Shown here: in pieces, positions 1 through 6,574 of the stretch
Layout of the letters: each line of letters starts with the position of its first letter
How positions within the stretch are numbered: position 1 is the stretch's first letter
Source: Trueperaceae bacterium
GTDB lineage: Bacteria; Deinococcota; Deinococci; Deinococcales; Trueperaceae
Assembly (NCBI GenBank): GCA_011390455.1
Contig: JAABSI010000024.1
Span: forward strand, 1 to 12,023
Direction of reading: 5' to 3'
DNA length: 12,023 bases
Notes under the pieces: model-generated
The model's input: only the letters and a program-made list of their open reading frames with translations
Database searches by the model: none
What the model was told of the DNA's origin: nothing
Made by a program: the position numbers and the translations under genes

Positions 1-2
1 CC

Positions 3-86
3 ACCGGCCTGGCCGCCTGGTGGTTCCGCGGCGACCGCTTGCCGCTCAAGCCGGGCGAGCTCCAGCACGCCCACCACCATCACTGA
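3..86 (+). CDS. C-terminal end of an unidentified protein (partial)
   Basis: An open frame enters from the left edge and stops at a TGA at 84-86. The visible 27 residues include an aromatic/hydrophobic stretch (LAAWWF), then a charged proline-containing tail (GDRLPLKPGE), ending in QHAHHHH. I do not recognise the family. The hydrophobic start could be the end of a last membrane helix, with the rest a cytoplasmic tail. The natural tetra-histidine end is unusual and might bind metal, but that is inference. The next gene begins 10 bp downstream with its ribosome binding site overlapping this stop codon, so the two are probably co-transcribed. Confidence 0.6.
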   Translation, partial: TGLAAWWFRGDRLPLKPGELQHAHHHH

Positions 87-96
87 GGTCGCCGCC

Positions 97-684
97 ATGG
101 GCCCGATCGAAGCCGTGTTCGCCGCCTGGCGCCTCGATCCCGAGGCCTTCCGCGTCGCCGCGATCGGCGCGCGCTTCGGCGTCGCGGTGGTGCTGGCGGC
201 CGGCCTCGCCATCGCCATCGGCCAGAGCCTCGCCCTGTTCGCCGTCGGCGTGCGGCCGCGCCGCTTCGTCGCCAGCCTGCTGGTGCAGGCCGCCCTCTTC
301 GCCCTCGGCTTCCTCACGTGGGCGACGAGCGCGTGGCTGATCGCGACGCTGGCCTTCGAGGCGACCGGAACCTGGCGCGCGACGATCGCCGCGACCGGGC
401 TGGCGCACGCGCCGCAGCTGTTCGGGGCGTTCGTGCTCGTGCCCTACTTCGGCACCGCGATCGGCGGGCTGCTCTCGGTCTGGACGCTGCTCGCGGTGTG
501 GGTCGCGACGGCGGCGGTGTTCGACCTGACCGCGCCGCAGGCGCTCGCCGCCAGCGCCGGCGGCTGGCTGCTGGTGCACGTGTTCCAGCGCACCGCCGGG
601 CGACCGCTCGCGCGCCTCAGCCGGCACGTGCGCCGGTCGGTCGCGGGCACCGAGCTGCGGCCCCTGCGCCGGAGCGGACGCTGA
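97..684 (+). CDS. Yip1-like multi-pass membrane protein
   Basis: This is a 195-residue integral membrane protein, best matched by eye to the loosely defined bacterial Yip1 family. It has a short N-terminal segment with the pattern EAVFAAWRLDPEAF, hydrophobic helices at about 28-50, 57-85, 100-120, 122-145 and 150-165, and an arginine-rich cytoplasmic tail (170-195). Members are small membrane proteins of unknown biochemical role, so no reaction can be assigned. The ATG at 97 is preceded by GAGGT (85-89), which overlaps the stop of the upstream gene at a good spacing of 7-8 nt. The stop overlaps the ATG of the next gene by one base (TGATG), implying translational coupling with the hydrolase-like protein. 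Competing frames here give only arginine/alanine/proline-rich low-complexity translations. The reading is secure as a membrane protein, less so as Yip1. Confidence 0.75.
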   Translation: MGPIEAVFAAWRLDPEAFRVAAIGARFGVAVVLAAGLAIAIGQSLALFAVGVRPRRFVASLLVQAALFALGFLTWATSAWLIATLAFEATGTWRATIAATGLAHAPQLFGAFVLVPYFGTAIGGLLSVWTLLAVWVATAAVFDLTAPQALAASAGGWLLVHVFQRTAGRPLARLSRHVRRSVAGTELRPLRRSGR

Positions 685-1700
685 TGCCCGACCTCGGCAC
701 GCTCGGCTGGGTCGCCCTGTTCGCGCTGCTGGTCGCGGGCGCCCTGGCGCCGCTCGAGACGCTCGGCTGGTGGGCGGGCTGGTTCGGCGACCCGCTCGCG
801 CCCCAGGAGACCCACCCGCACGCGGAGCACCCGAGGGACCCCGAGGACGACGCGGAGGGGGGCCGAACGCCGCCGGCGGCCGCATCCGCCATCGATCCGT
901 GGGTGGTGTTCCTGAGCGGCATCCACGCGGTGGGCCCGGTGGTCTACGGCCGCGGCGAGGCCCGTCTGGTCGCCGGCCTGCGCCACGCGCTCCCCGAGGG
1001 CCGCGTCGTCCAGGTGTTCCCGTACTCGGTCACGAACCGGGCCCTCACGGGGCAACGCGCGTTCGCGGTCGTGTGGCGCTGGGCGCTGCGCGGCAAGCTC
1101 GGGAAGCGGCGCTTGGGGGCGGCGGCCGGCTTCCTGATCAACGTGCGCAACTTCTGGCAGGTGCTGGTCTCGGCCGACCGTCGCTACGGCCCGATGTACA
1201 ACCGCGGCTCCGCGGCCCTGGTGGTGCGCGCGCTCCGGCGGCGCGGCTACACGAGCGGCGGGCGCATCGTGCTGATCGGCTTCTCGGGAGGCGGCCAGAT
1301 CGCGCTCGGGGCCGCCCCCTACCTCAAGGAGGCCACCCGCGCGGAGGTGGTGGTCGCCTCGCTGGGCGGGGTGATGGCGGCCGACCCCGGCGCGCTCGAA
1401 GCGGACCGCGTCGTCCACCTCCACGGGCGACGCGACCGCGTCCAGCGCTGGGGTGCCTGGCCCTTCCCCGGTCGCTGGCGGCTCCTCCCCTGGTCGCCCT
1501 GGAACGTCGCCCGCCGCCGCGGAACGCTGCAATCGGTGGTGATCGGCCCGTCGGACCACACCGGCGCCGACGGCTACCTCGACGACGAGGCGACCGCCGC
1601 GGACGGACGCAGCTACCTCGACGTCACGGTCGACGTGCTCGCCGCCGTGGCGCGCGGCGTCCGCGCCGACCGCCTGCCCGTGGCTGAGCTCGGGCGCTGA
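684..1700 (+). CDS. Membrane-anchored alpha/beta-hydrolase-fold protein
   Basis: This 338-residue protein has an N-terminal hydrophobic helix (about 7-33), an acidic, His/Pro-rich linker (40-68) and a C-terminal domain that looks like an alpha/beta hydrolase. The domain opens with a strand (PWVVFLSGI, 72-80). The nucleophile elbow is GFSGGG with Ser201. A later strand ends in an acidic turn (LHGRRDRV, candidate Asp251), and GPSDHTG supplies candidate His292, giving a plausible Ser-Asp-His triad. The anchor suggests the domain sits at the membrane, on which face is unclear. The substrate is unknown; lipase, esterase or a non-catalytic role are all possible. The ATG at 684 overlaps the previous stop (TGATG) and has a GGAG about 9 nt upstream. 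Although the open frame runs further 5', those codons lie inside the membrane protein gene and read as low complexity. It ends 12 bp from the convergent mutase gene. Confidence 0.75.
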   Translation: MPDLGTLGWVALFALLVAGALAPLETLGWWAGWFGDPLAPQETHPHAEHPRDPEDDAEGGRTPPAAASAIDPWVVFLSGIHAVGPVVYGRGEARLVAGLRHALPEGRVVQVFPYSVTNRALTGQRAFAVVWRWALRGKLGKRRLGAAAGFLINVRNFWQVLVSADRRYGPMYNRGSAALVVRALRRRGYTSGGRIVLIGFSGGGQIALGAAPYLKEATRAEVVVASLGGVMAADPGALEADRVVHLHGRRDRVQRWGAWPFPGRWRLLPWSPWNVARRRGTLQSVVIGPSDHTGADGYLDDEATAADGRSYLDVTVDVLAAVARGVRADRLPVAELGR

Positions 1701-1712
1701 CCGTCGGGGCCG

Positions 1713-3257
1713 TCACCCCAGATGCTCGCCCCACACGGCGCGCAGCGCGTCGCAGACCTCGCCCAGCGTCGCCCGGGCGCGCAGCGCGTCGCGGATCGGC
1801 TCCATCAGCTCGGCCTCGCCGCGCGCCGCGTCCGCCAGGCGCGCGACCGCGTCCGAGGCGGCCGCGCCGTCGCGCGCCGCGCGGAAGGCCTGCAGCGCCG
1901 CCACCCGGTCCGGTTCGACCCGCGGATCGAGGGCTTGGACCGGGACGTCCACCGGGGCGTCGTCGGCGAAGCGGTTGACCCCGACCACGACCCGCGCGCC
2001 CGACTCCACGTCCTTCTGGAAGGCGTAGGCCGCCTCCTCGATCGCCTCCTGCAGGTACCCCGCCTCGATCGCCGCGACCGCGCCTCCGCGCTTCTCGACC
2101 TCGTCGAACCAGCGGCGTGCCTCCGCCTCGATGCGATCGGTCAGCGCCTCGACGTGCACGCTGCCCGCGAGCGGGTCGACCGCGTCCGGGACGCCGGTCT
2201 CGAAGGCGAGCACCTGCTGGGTGCGCAAGGCGAGCGTGGCGCTCGCCTCGGTGGGCAGCCCGAGCGCCTCGTCGAAGCCGTTGGTGTGCAGGCTCTGGGT
2301 CCCACCGAGCACCGCCGCGAGCGCCTGGTACGCCGTGCGCACCACGTTCACCAGCGGCTGCTGGGCGGTGAGCGTGCTGCCGCCGGTCTGGGTGTGGAAG
2401 CGCAGCATCTGCGAGCGGGGCTCGCGCGCGCCGAGCAGGTCGCGCGCGAGGTGCGCCCACAGGCGCCGCGCGGCGCGGAACTTGGCGACCTCCTCGAACA
2501 GGTCGCCGTGGCAGGCGAAGAAGAACGAGAGCCGCGGCGCCACGTGGTCGACCTCGAGCCCCGCCGCCCGAGCCGCGCGCACGTAGGCGACGGCGTCGGC
2601 GAGCGTGAAGGCGATCTCCTGCGCCGCCGTGCTGCCCGCCTCGCGCATGTGGTACCCGCTGACGCTGATCGTGTTCCAGCGGGGGGCGTGTTCGGCGCAC
2701 CACCGCATCACGTCGACCGTGAGGCGCATCGAGGGCGCCGGCGGGAAGATGTACGTGCCGCGGGCGACGTACTCCTTGAGGACGTCGTTCTGGACGGTGC
2801 CGCCCAGGGCCGCGAGCGGCGCGCCCTGACGCTCGGCCTCGAGCGTGTACAGCGCGAGCAGCATCGCCGCCGGTGCGTTGATCGTCATCGAGGTGGTGAC
2901 GTCCGCGAGCGGGATGCCGTCGAAGAGCGTCGCCACGTCGTCGACGGTCGCGATCGACACCCCGACGCGGCCCACCTCGCCGCGGGCGCGCGCGTCGTCG
3001 GGGTCGAGGCCGAGCTGGGTCGGCAGGTCGAACGCGACCGACAGCCCGGTGACGCCCTGGGCCAGCAGGTGGCGGTAGCGGGCGTTGCTCGCCTCGGCGG
3101 TGGCGAAGCCGGCGTACTGGCGCATGGTCCACAGGCGCCCGTCGGCGTACATGCGCTCGTGGACGCCGCGAGCGTAGGGGAAGGCGCCCGGGGCGCCGAG
3201 GCGGGCCTCCAGGTCGCGGGGGAGGTCGACCGCAGGGACGGCGTCGTCGGTGGGCAT
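1713..3257 (-). CDS. mcmA1: Methylmalonyl-CoA mutase, large (catalytic) subunit
   Basis: This 514-residue protein is the substrate-binding TIM-barrel subunit of coenzyme-B12-dependent methylmalonyl-CoA mutase, which interconverts (R)-methylmalonyl-CoA and succinyl-CoA in propionate and branched-chain catabolism. Family landmarks run in order: FPYARGV and WTMRQYAGF (43-51), [11 protein letters not shown] (71-81), the [11 protein letters not shown] block, SGYHMREAG (200-208), the PRLSFFFA strand and [12 protein letters not shown]. The tyrosine and arginine that recognise the methylmalonyl carboxylate are both present (Tyr48 in RQYAGF, Arg166 in VARGTY), as is the active-site His203. This argues against isobutyryl-, ethylmalonyl- or hydroxyisobutyryl-CoA mutases, which change one or both. 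There is no C-terminal cobalamin-binding domain (no DxHxxG), so a separate small subunit is needed, and none is nearby. ATG at 3257 lies 5 nt after a TAGGAT box, so it is probably leaderless. The gene is monocistronic and divergent from the membrane protein/XRE pair. Confidence 0.95.
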   Translation of the reverse strand: MPTDDAVPAVDLPRDLEARLGAPGAFPYARGVHERMYADGRLWTMRQYAGFATAEASNARYRHLLAQGVTGLSVAFDLPTQLGLDPDDARARGEVGRVGVSIATVDDVATLFDGIPLADVTTSMTINAPAAMLLALYTLEAERQGAPLAALGGTVQNDVLKEYVARGTYIFPPAPSMRLTVDVMRWCAEHAPRWNTISVSGYHMREAGSTAAQEIAFTLADAVAYVRAARAAGLEVDHVAPRLSFFFACHGDLFEEVAKFRAARRLWAHLARDLLGAREPRSQMLRFHTQTGGSTLTAQQPLVNVVRTAYQALAAVLGGTQSLHTNGFDEALGLPTEASATLALRTQQVLAFETGVPDAVDPLAGSVHVEALTDRIEAEARRWFDEVEKRGGAVAAIEAGYLQEAIEEAAYAFQKDVESGARVVVGVNRFADDAPVDVPVQALDPRVEPDRVAALQAFRAARDGAAASDAVARLADAARGEAELMEPIRDALRARATLGEVCDALRAVWGEHLG

Positions 3258-3262
3258 GCCGC

Positions 3263-3268
3263 ATCCTA
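3263..3268 (-). promoter_or_regulatory. Leaderless -10 box of the mutase gene (TAGGAT)
   Basis: TAGGAT on the minus strand is followed by only 5 nt (GCGGC) before the ATG at 3257. It fits the TANNNT -10 consensus at the distance expected if transcription starts at the start codon. No convincing -35 is seen. The AGGA inside the box could instead serve as a weak ribosome binding site, so the leaderless reading is likely but not certain here. Confidence 0.5.
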
Positions 3269-3301
3269 CCGAGGGGGACCCACGCCGGCTCGGGCGCGGG
3301 C

Positions 3302-3317
3302 GTCAAGGTCGCTTGAC
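3302..3317. promoter_or_regulatory. Operator 1: inverted repeat GTCAAG-GTCG-CTTGAC
   Basis: This is a perfect 6-bp inverted repeat with a 4-bp centre, overlapping the first five bases of the -35 box (3313-3318) of the membrane protein/XRE operon. It shares the core TCAAG-N4-CTTGA with the second repeat 21 bp downstream. The size and symmetry fit a dimeric XRE repressor, and such a repressor is encoded in the operon. I infer autorepression. Confidence 0.65.
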
Positions 3318-3341
3318 ATTTGGTCAAGCACGCTTGATACT
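3313..3341 (+). promoter_or_regulatory. Promoter of the membrane protein/XRE operon (TTGACA-17-GATACT)
   Basis: A perfect -35 (TTGACA, 3313-3318) is followed by a 17-bp spacer and GATACT (3336-3341; four of six matches to TATAAT). The ATG of the first gene lies 6 nt after the -10, so the predicted transcription start is at or next to the start codon (leaderless). This is the only promoter in the window with a strong -35, and both of its boxes are overlapped by inverted-repeat operators. Confidence 0.75.
3324..3337. promoter_or_regulatory. Operator 2: inverted repeat TCAAG-CACG-CTTGA
   Basis: This is a second copy of the TCAAG-N4-CTTGA inverted repeat, centred 21 bp (two helical turns) from the first. 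It covers the end of the promoter spacer and the first two bases of the -10. A dimer bound here would block RNA polymerase, and two dimers would lie on the same face of the DNA. I find no other copy of the full motif in the window. Confidence 0.65.
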
Positions 3342-3347
3342 CCCTGC

Positions 3348-3740
3348 ATGACCCCCAGCCCCCAACCGCGCTCGGGCTGGCGCATCTTCGTCGCCGGCAC
3401 CATCCTGTACACGCTCCTCATCATCGGCGCCAGCCTCGTCGTGCGCTTCGCGGAACCCAACGTCCCCGTGCGCGTGGTCCTCGCCCTGGCACCGGCCGCC
3501 GCCTTCCTCTGGGGCATGGCCGGTTGGCTGCAGGCCATCCGGCGCTTCGACGAGCTGGGCCGCCGCATCCACCTCGAGGCAGCGACGATGACGCTGGGCG
3601 TGCTGCTCGCGCTGGCGTTGACCTACGGCATCCTCCAGGCTTACGTCGGCCTGCCCTCGCCCCACGCCTTCGTCGTCTTCGCGTTCGGCGGCATGGCGTA
3701 CGGCTTCGCCGCCATCGTCGCCCAGCGCCGCTACCGCTGA
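3348..3740 (+). CDS. Small four-helix membrane protein paired with an XRE regulator
   Basis: This 130-residue protein has four predicted membrane helices at about 12-33, 41-62, 80-98 and 107-125. The short loop between helices 2 and 3 carries a conserved-looking charged motif, RRFDELGRRIHLEA (65-78), probably cytoplasmic. Small membrane proteins with a DEL-RRI-LEA loop are often found directly before a tiny XRE regulator in diverse bacteria (from memory of such pairs). Their biochemical role is not established, and I assign none. Only the ATG at 3348 fits: it sits 6 nt after a good -10, with no upstream ribosome binding site. The open frame continues further 5' but is there antisense to the mutase. 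The stop is followed after 3 bp by the GTG of the XRE gene, so the two form an operon. Confidence 0.85.
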   Translation: MTPSPQPRSGWRIFVAGTILYTLLIIGASLVVRFAEPNVPVRVVLALAPAAAFLWGMAGWLQAIRRFDELGRRIHLEAATMTLGVLLALALTYGILQAYVGLPSPHAFVVFAFGGMAYGFAAIVAQRRYR

Positions 3741-3743
3741 GTC

Positions 3744-3941
3744 GTGCGCAACCACCTGCGCGTCCTGCGCGCCGAGCGCGGCTGGTCCCAGGCCGAGCTC
3801 GCGCAGCGGCTCGGCGTCAGCCGCCAGACGGTCAACGCCATCGAGACCGGTCGCTACGACCCGAGCCTGCCGCTGGCGTTCGCGCTGGCGAAGGCCTTCG
3901 AGCGCCCGATCGAACGGTTGTTCGAGCCGGACGAGGGGTGA
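3744..3941 (+). CDS. XRE-family (Cro/CI-like) small transcriptional regulator
   Basis: This is a 65-residue, single-domain helix-turn-helix protein. The first turn helix is about 15-22 (SQAELAQR) and the recognition helix about 26-34 (SRQTVNAIE), followed by TGRYDPSLPLAFALAKAF and a short acidic end. It belongs to the compact XRE subgroup typified by the motif VSRQT-(V/I)-N-x-IE-x-(G/N)-(R/K)-Y-x-PSL, usually repressors that bind as dimers and lack an effector domain. GTG start at 3744 is 3 bp after the membrane protein stop, so expression probably depends on coupling. The two identical-core inverted repeats over the operon promoter are the natural operator candidates, implying negative autoregulation. 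What signal relieves repression is not visible; the partner membrane protein may take part. Confidence 0.92.
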   Translation: MRNHLRVLRAERGWSQAELAQRLGVSRQTVNAIETGRYDPSLPLAFALAKAFERPIERLFEPDEG

Positions 3942-3956
3942 CGGGCGGGGCCCGTC
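3940..3956 (+). terminator. Candidate terminator hairpin after the XRE gene
   Basis: GACGGGC-GGG-GCCCGTC gives a perfect 7-bp GC-rich stem with a 3-nt loop. It begins within the XRE stop codon and ends 34 bp before the -10 of the next gene. There is no U-tract, so intrinsic termination is uncertain. Its position at an operon end supports the call. Confidence 0.45.
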
Positions 3957-3989
3957 GCCGCTCGACGCCCCCGGTCGCGCCGAGCCCGG

Positions 3990-3995
3990 TACGCT
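3990..3995 (+). promoter_or_regulatory. Probable -10 box of the aldo/keto reductase gene (TACGCT)
   Basis: TACGCT matches the TANNNT form used by neighbouring genes, but here 20 nt separate it from the ATG. The transcript would carry a short leader containing a GGAGG site. No clear -35 is seen. Confidence 0.45.
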
Positions 3996-4002
3996 GCAGG
4001 GC

Positions 4003-4007
4003 GGAGG
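4003..4007 (+). promoter_or_regulatory. Shine-Dalgarno site GGAGG of the aldo/keto reductase
   Basis: A strong GGAGG lies 8 nt before the ATG at 4016 and fixes that start. It contrasts with the leaderless-type starts of most other genes in this window. Confidence 0.75.
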
Positions 4008-4015
4008 CAACCCTG

Positions 4016-4963
4016 ATGAACTACCGCAGACTCGGTCGTGCCGGCATGAAAGTGAGCACCGTGAGCCTGGGTGCGTGGACCACGTACGGGGGCTCGGTTC
4101 AGGACAAGAAGCTGATCACCGACATCGTCGCCAAGGCGTTCGAGAAGGGCGTGAACTTCTTCGACAACGCCGACGCTTACGCGCGCGGCGCCGGCGAGAC
4201 CTACATGGGCGAGGTCTTCGCCGACCTCGAGATCCCGCGGCACCAGCTGGTGCTCTCGACCAAGGTCTTCTGGCCGATGTCCGACGGCGTCAACGACCGC
4301 GGCCTGTCGCGCAAGCACGTGCTCGAGTCGATCGACCTGTCGCTCGAGCGCCTGCAGACGGACTACGTCGACATCTACTTCGCCCACCGCTACGACCCCG
4401 AGACCCCGATGGACGAGATCGTCGAGGTCTTCAGCGACGTCGTCCGCAGCGGCCGCGCCCACTACTGGGGCACCAGCGAGTGGACCGCCGCCCAGATCGC
4501 CGAGGCGCACACCCTCGCGACCGCGAACGGCCTGGTCGCGCCGGTCACCGAGCAGCCGCAGTACTCGCTGCTCTACCGCGAGCGCGTCGAGGACGAGATC
4601 CTGCCCGTCACCGAACCCAAGGGCATGGGCCTGGTCGTCTGGAGCCCGCTCGCGATGGGCATGCTCACCGGCAAGTACGACGACGGCGTCCCCGAGGGCT
4701 CGCGCTTCGCGGCCAACGACGGCTTCCGGGAGCGCTTCTTCACCGACGAGAACGTGGCGCGGGTCAAGGCGCTCGAACCGATCGCGAACGACCTGGGCAT
4801 CACCCGCGCGCAGCTGGCGCTCGCTTGGGTCCTGCGCCAGAGCGGCGTGTCCAGCGTGATCACCGGCGCGACCAAGGTCGCGCAGATCGAGGAGACCGTC
4901 GCGGCCGCGGACGTCGACCTCGACGACGCCACGATCGAGCGCATCGACGCCGCGATGGCCTGA
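4016..4963 (+). CDS. Aldo/keto reductase, AKR6 / K+-channel-beta-like
   Basis: This 315-residue protein is a cytosolic NADPH-dependent (beta/alpha)8-barrel oxidoreductase that reduces aldehydes or ketones. The catalytic tetrad is visible: Asp50 and Tyr55 (FDNADAY), Lys83 (STKVF) and His124 (FAHRYD). The N-terminus (MNYRRLGRAGMKVSTVSLGAW), the YFAHRYDPETPM segment, GTSEW, QPQYSLLYR and the C-terminal GVSSVITGATKVAQIEE cofactor loop place it with the voltage-gated K+ channel beta-subunit/YghZ-like group. The true substrate cannot be told from sequence; detoxification of reactive carbonyls such as methylglyoxal is a common role. The family length is normal and nothing is missing. A GGAGG 8 nt upstream sets the start. 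Strong ribosome binding and strongly C/G-ending codons suggest fairly high expression (inference). It stands alone between the XRE operon and nnr, ending before a 13-bp inverted repeat. Confidence 0.93.
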   Translation: MNYRRLGRAGMKVSTVSLGAWTTYGGSVQDKKLITDIVAKAFEKGVNFFDNADAYARGAGETYMGEVFADLEIPRHQLVLSTKVFWPMSDGVNDRGLSRKHVLESIDLSLERLQTDYVDIYFAHRYDPETPMDEIVEVFSDVVRSGRAHYWGTSEWTAAQIAEAHTLATANGLVAPVTEQPQYSLLYRERVEDEILPVTEPKGMGLVVWSPLAMGMLTGKYDDGVPEGSRFAANDGFRERFFTDENVARVKALEPIANDLGITRAQLALAWVLRQSGVSSVITGATKVAQIEETVAAADVDLDDATIERIDAAMA

Positions 4964-4986
4964 CCGGGCCGCCCCCCCGACAACCG

Positions 4987-5019
4987 CGAGCACGACGCCG
5001 TACGATGGCGTCGTGCTCG
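4987..5019. repeat. 13-bp perfect inverted repeat spanning the nnr promoter and start codon
   Basis: CGAGCACGACGCC (4987-4999) is exactly complementary to GGCGTCGTGCTCG (5007-5019), with a 7-nt loop GTACGAT. The loop holds the nnr -10 box (TACGAT), and the right arm contains the GTG start codon (5013-5015). In RNA read through from the aldo/keto reductase gene, the same sequence would fold into a strong hairpin followed by TTCTT. It could act as the terminator of that gene, as an operator in DNA, or both. Confidence 0.7.
5001..5006 (+). promoter_or_regulatory. Leaderless -10 box of nnr (TACGAT)
   Basis: TACGAT lies 6 nt before the GTG at 5013, with no ribosome binding site between. CCGACA at 4977-4982 (18-bp spacer) is a possible weak -35. 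The box occupies the loop of a 13-bp inverted repeat. Confidence 0.6.
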
Positions 5020-6563
5020 TTCTTCGTGCCCAGGACGTCGCGGCGCTCGACGCCGCGGCCGCCCACGCCGGCCATGCCCCCGACGCGCTCATGGCGCGCG
5101 CCGGGCGCGCCGTGGCCGACCTCGTCGTGCGCGTCGTGCCCGCCGCCCGCCGCGCCTTGGTGCTCGTCGGTCCCGGGAACAACGGCGGCGACGGCTACGT
5201 CGCGGCCGGCGAGCTCGCGCGGCGCGGCCGCGACGTCGTCGTGTGCGAACTGAAGGAGCACCCCAGCAGCGACCTCGCGCGCGCGGCGCGCGACGCGCTC
5301 GACGCCCTCCCGGCCGGAGCCCGCGGGCGGCTCTCACGGCACCTCGGCCCACCGGAGCCCGCGCTGCTCGACGGCGTGGACGTCGTCGTCGACGCGCTCC
5401 TGGGCGCGGGGCTCAGCCGGCCCGTGGGCGGCGAACTCCTCGACTGGTTCGCCGCGGTGCGCGCCAGCGGCCGCCCGATCGTGGCGGTCGACGTGCCGAG
5501 CGGCCTCGACGCCGACCGCGCGGTCGCCGACGGCCCGGTGCTCGCCGCGACCTGGACGCTGCAGCTGAGCGCCGCCAAGCCCGCGTCGTTCCTGGAGCCC
5601 GCGCGATCGCTCTACGGAACGTGGTCGCTCGACGACCTCGGGCTCCCCCAGGCGCTCGTCGCCGAGCACGCGGTCGCGCGCGCGTGGACCGCCGCAGCCG
5701 CCGGCGCCGCGCTGCCTCGGCGGGCACCCGACGCCCACAAGTACCGGGCTGGCGCCGTGCTGGTGGTCGCCGGTTCGCCGCGGTACCCGGGTGCGGCCGC
5801 GCTCGCGGCCCGCGGGGCGCTGCGCGCCGGGGCCGGCTACGTCGCGTGCACCGGCGCCGTCGAGGACGCGGAGATCGTGCACCTGGCCTGGGACGCGACG
5901 CGCGCGGGCGCCCGCGCGCTGCGCGCCGGCGAGGTGGGGCGCCGCGCCGCAACGCTGCTGATCGGCCCGGGCCTCGAGGTGGACGACGCCACCCTCGCCG
6001 CGCTGCTCGATGGGACGCCGCTGCCGACGGTGCTCGACGGCGGCGCGCTGCGCCCCGCGCTCGCCCCGCAGCTCCGCGCCCACGGCCGGACCCTCCTCAC
6101 GCCGCACGCCGGCGAGGCGGCACGCTGGCTCGACCGCCCCGCCGGGGCCGTCGCCGCCGACCCGCTCGGGGCCGCCGCCGAGCTCGCGGAGCGCACCGGC
6201 GCCGTCGTGGTGCTCAAGGGACCCGGCACCGTGGTGGCGGCGCCCGACGGCGCGCTGCAGGTCGTCGCCGGCGGACCCGCCGCGCTCGCGACCGCCGGCG
6301 CCGGCGACGTGCTGGCCGGCGTGCTCGCGGCCCTGTGCGCCGCCGCCGAGGCGGACGAGCAGACGACGCTCGACGTCCCCAGGATGGCCGAGCTCGCGGC
6401 CGCTGGCGCGCTGCTGCACGCGGAGGCGGCGCGGCAGGCGCTGGCGCGCCTCGCCGGCGACGGCGCACCCCCGTCCACCGGCCTGACCGCCGGCGACGTC
6501 GCGCGGGCGCTGCCCGCCGCGCGCGCGGTCCTGGAGCGCGCCGCCGACGGACGCGGGTGCTAG
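5013..6563 (+). CDS. nnr: Bifunctional NAD(P)HX epimerase / ADP(ATP)-dependent dehydratase
   Basis: This 516-residue fused repair enzyme converts hydrated, damaged NADH or NADPH back to active cofactor. The N-terminal YjeF_N epimerase domain (about 1-220) shows GPGNNGGDGY (53-62) and VDVPSGLDAD (159-168), interconverting R- and S-NAD(P)HX. The C-terminal carbohydrate-kinase-like dehydratase domain (about 242-510) shows KYRAGAVLVVAGS, TPHAGEAARWL (363-373), LKGPGTVV and the nucleotide-site motif TAGAGDVLAG (427-436) with catalytic Asp432. It restores the S form at the cost of ADP or ATP. The length is normal for the fused bacterial type and both active sites look intact. The start is the GTG at 5013, which opens LVLRAQDVAALDAAAA, matching the usual start of the epimerase domain. 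An ATG at 5005 is out of frame. The TAG stop (6561-6563) is also the first half of the thrB -10 box. Confidence 0.95.
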   Translation: MLVLRAQDVAALDAAAAHAGHAPDALMARAGRAVADLVVRVVPAARRALVLVGPGNNGGDGYVAAGELARRGRDVVVCELKEHPSSDLARAARDALDALPAGARGRLSRHLGPPEPALLDGVDVVVDALLGAGLSRPVGGELLDWFAAVRASGRPIVAVDVPSGLDADRAVADGPVLAATWTLQLSAAKPASFLEPARSLYGTWSLDDLGLPQALVAEHAVARAWTAAAAGAALPRRAPDAHKYRAGAVLVVAGSPRYPGAAALAARGALRAGAGYVACTGAVEDAEIVHLAWDATRAGARALRAGEVGRRAATLLIGPGLEVDDATLAALLDGTPLPTVLDGGALRPALAPQLRAHGRTLLTPHAGEAARWLDRPAGAVAADPLGAAAELAERTGAVVVLKGPGTVVAAPDGALQVVAGGPAALATAGAGDVLAGVLAALCAAAEADEQTTLDVPRMAELAAAGALLHAEAARQALARLAGDGAPPSTGLTAGDVARALPAARAVLERAADGRGC

Positions 6564-6566
6564 GCT
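6561..6566 (+). promoter_or_regulatory. -10 box of thrB (TAGGCT), overlapping the nnr stop codon
   Basis: TAGGCT begins with the TAG stop of nnr and is followed by 8 nt (CGGCCGCG) before the thrB ATG at 6575. There is no purine-rich ribosome binding site in between. This fits a leaderless or near-leaderless start; thrB could also be reached by read-through from nnr. Confidence 0.55.
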
Positions 6567-6574
6567 CGGCCGCG

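Noticed and set aside
318..683. Upstream extension of the hydrolase-like frame
   Set aside because: It overlaps the Yip1-like gene in another frame and is Arg-rich. The ATG at 684 is coupled to the preceding stop and begins a clear hydrophobic helix.
1722..3347. Very long plus-strand open frame antisense to the mutase gene, continuous with the membrane protein gene
   Set aside because: The translation upstream of 3348 is Arg/Ala/Gly/His-rich low complexity, typical of GC-rich antisense shadows. The mutase on the other strand is unmistakable, and a promoter and operators sit right before 3348.
3258..3347. Toxin-antitoxin reading of the membrane protein/XRE pair
   Set aside because: The four-helix protein with a charged cytoplasmic loop does not look like a small pore toxin. 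XRE partners of this compact type are common simple repressors, so nothing specific supports a toxin.
4971..4978. Run of C residues before nnr as a slippage or phase-variation tract
   Set aside because: Seven C residues are expected by chance at this GC content, and the tract is outside any reading frame.
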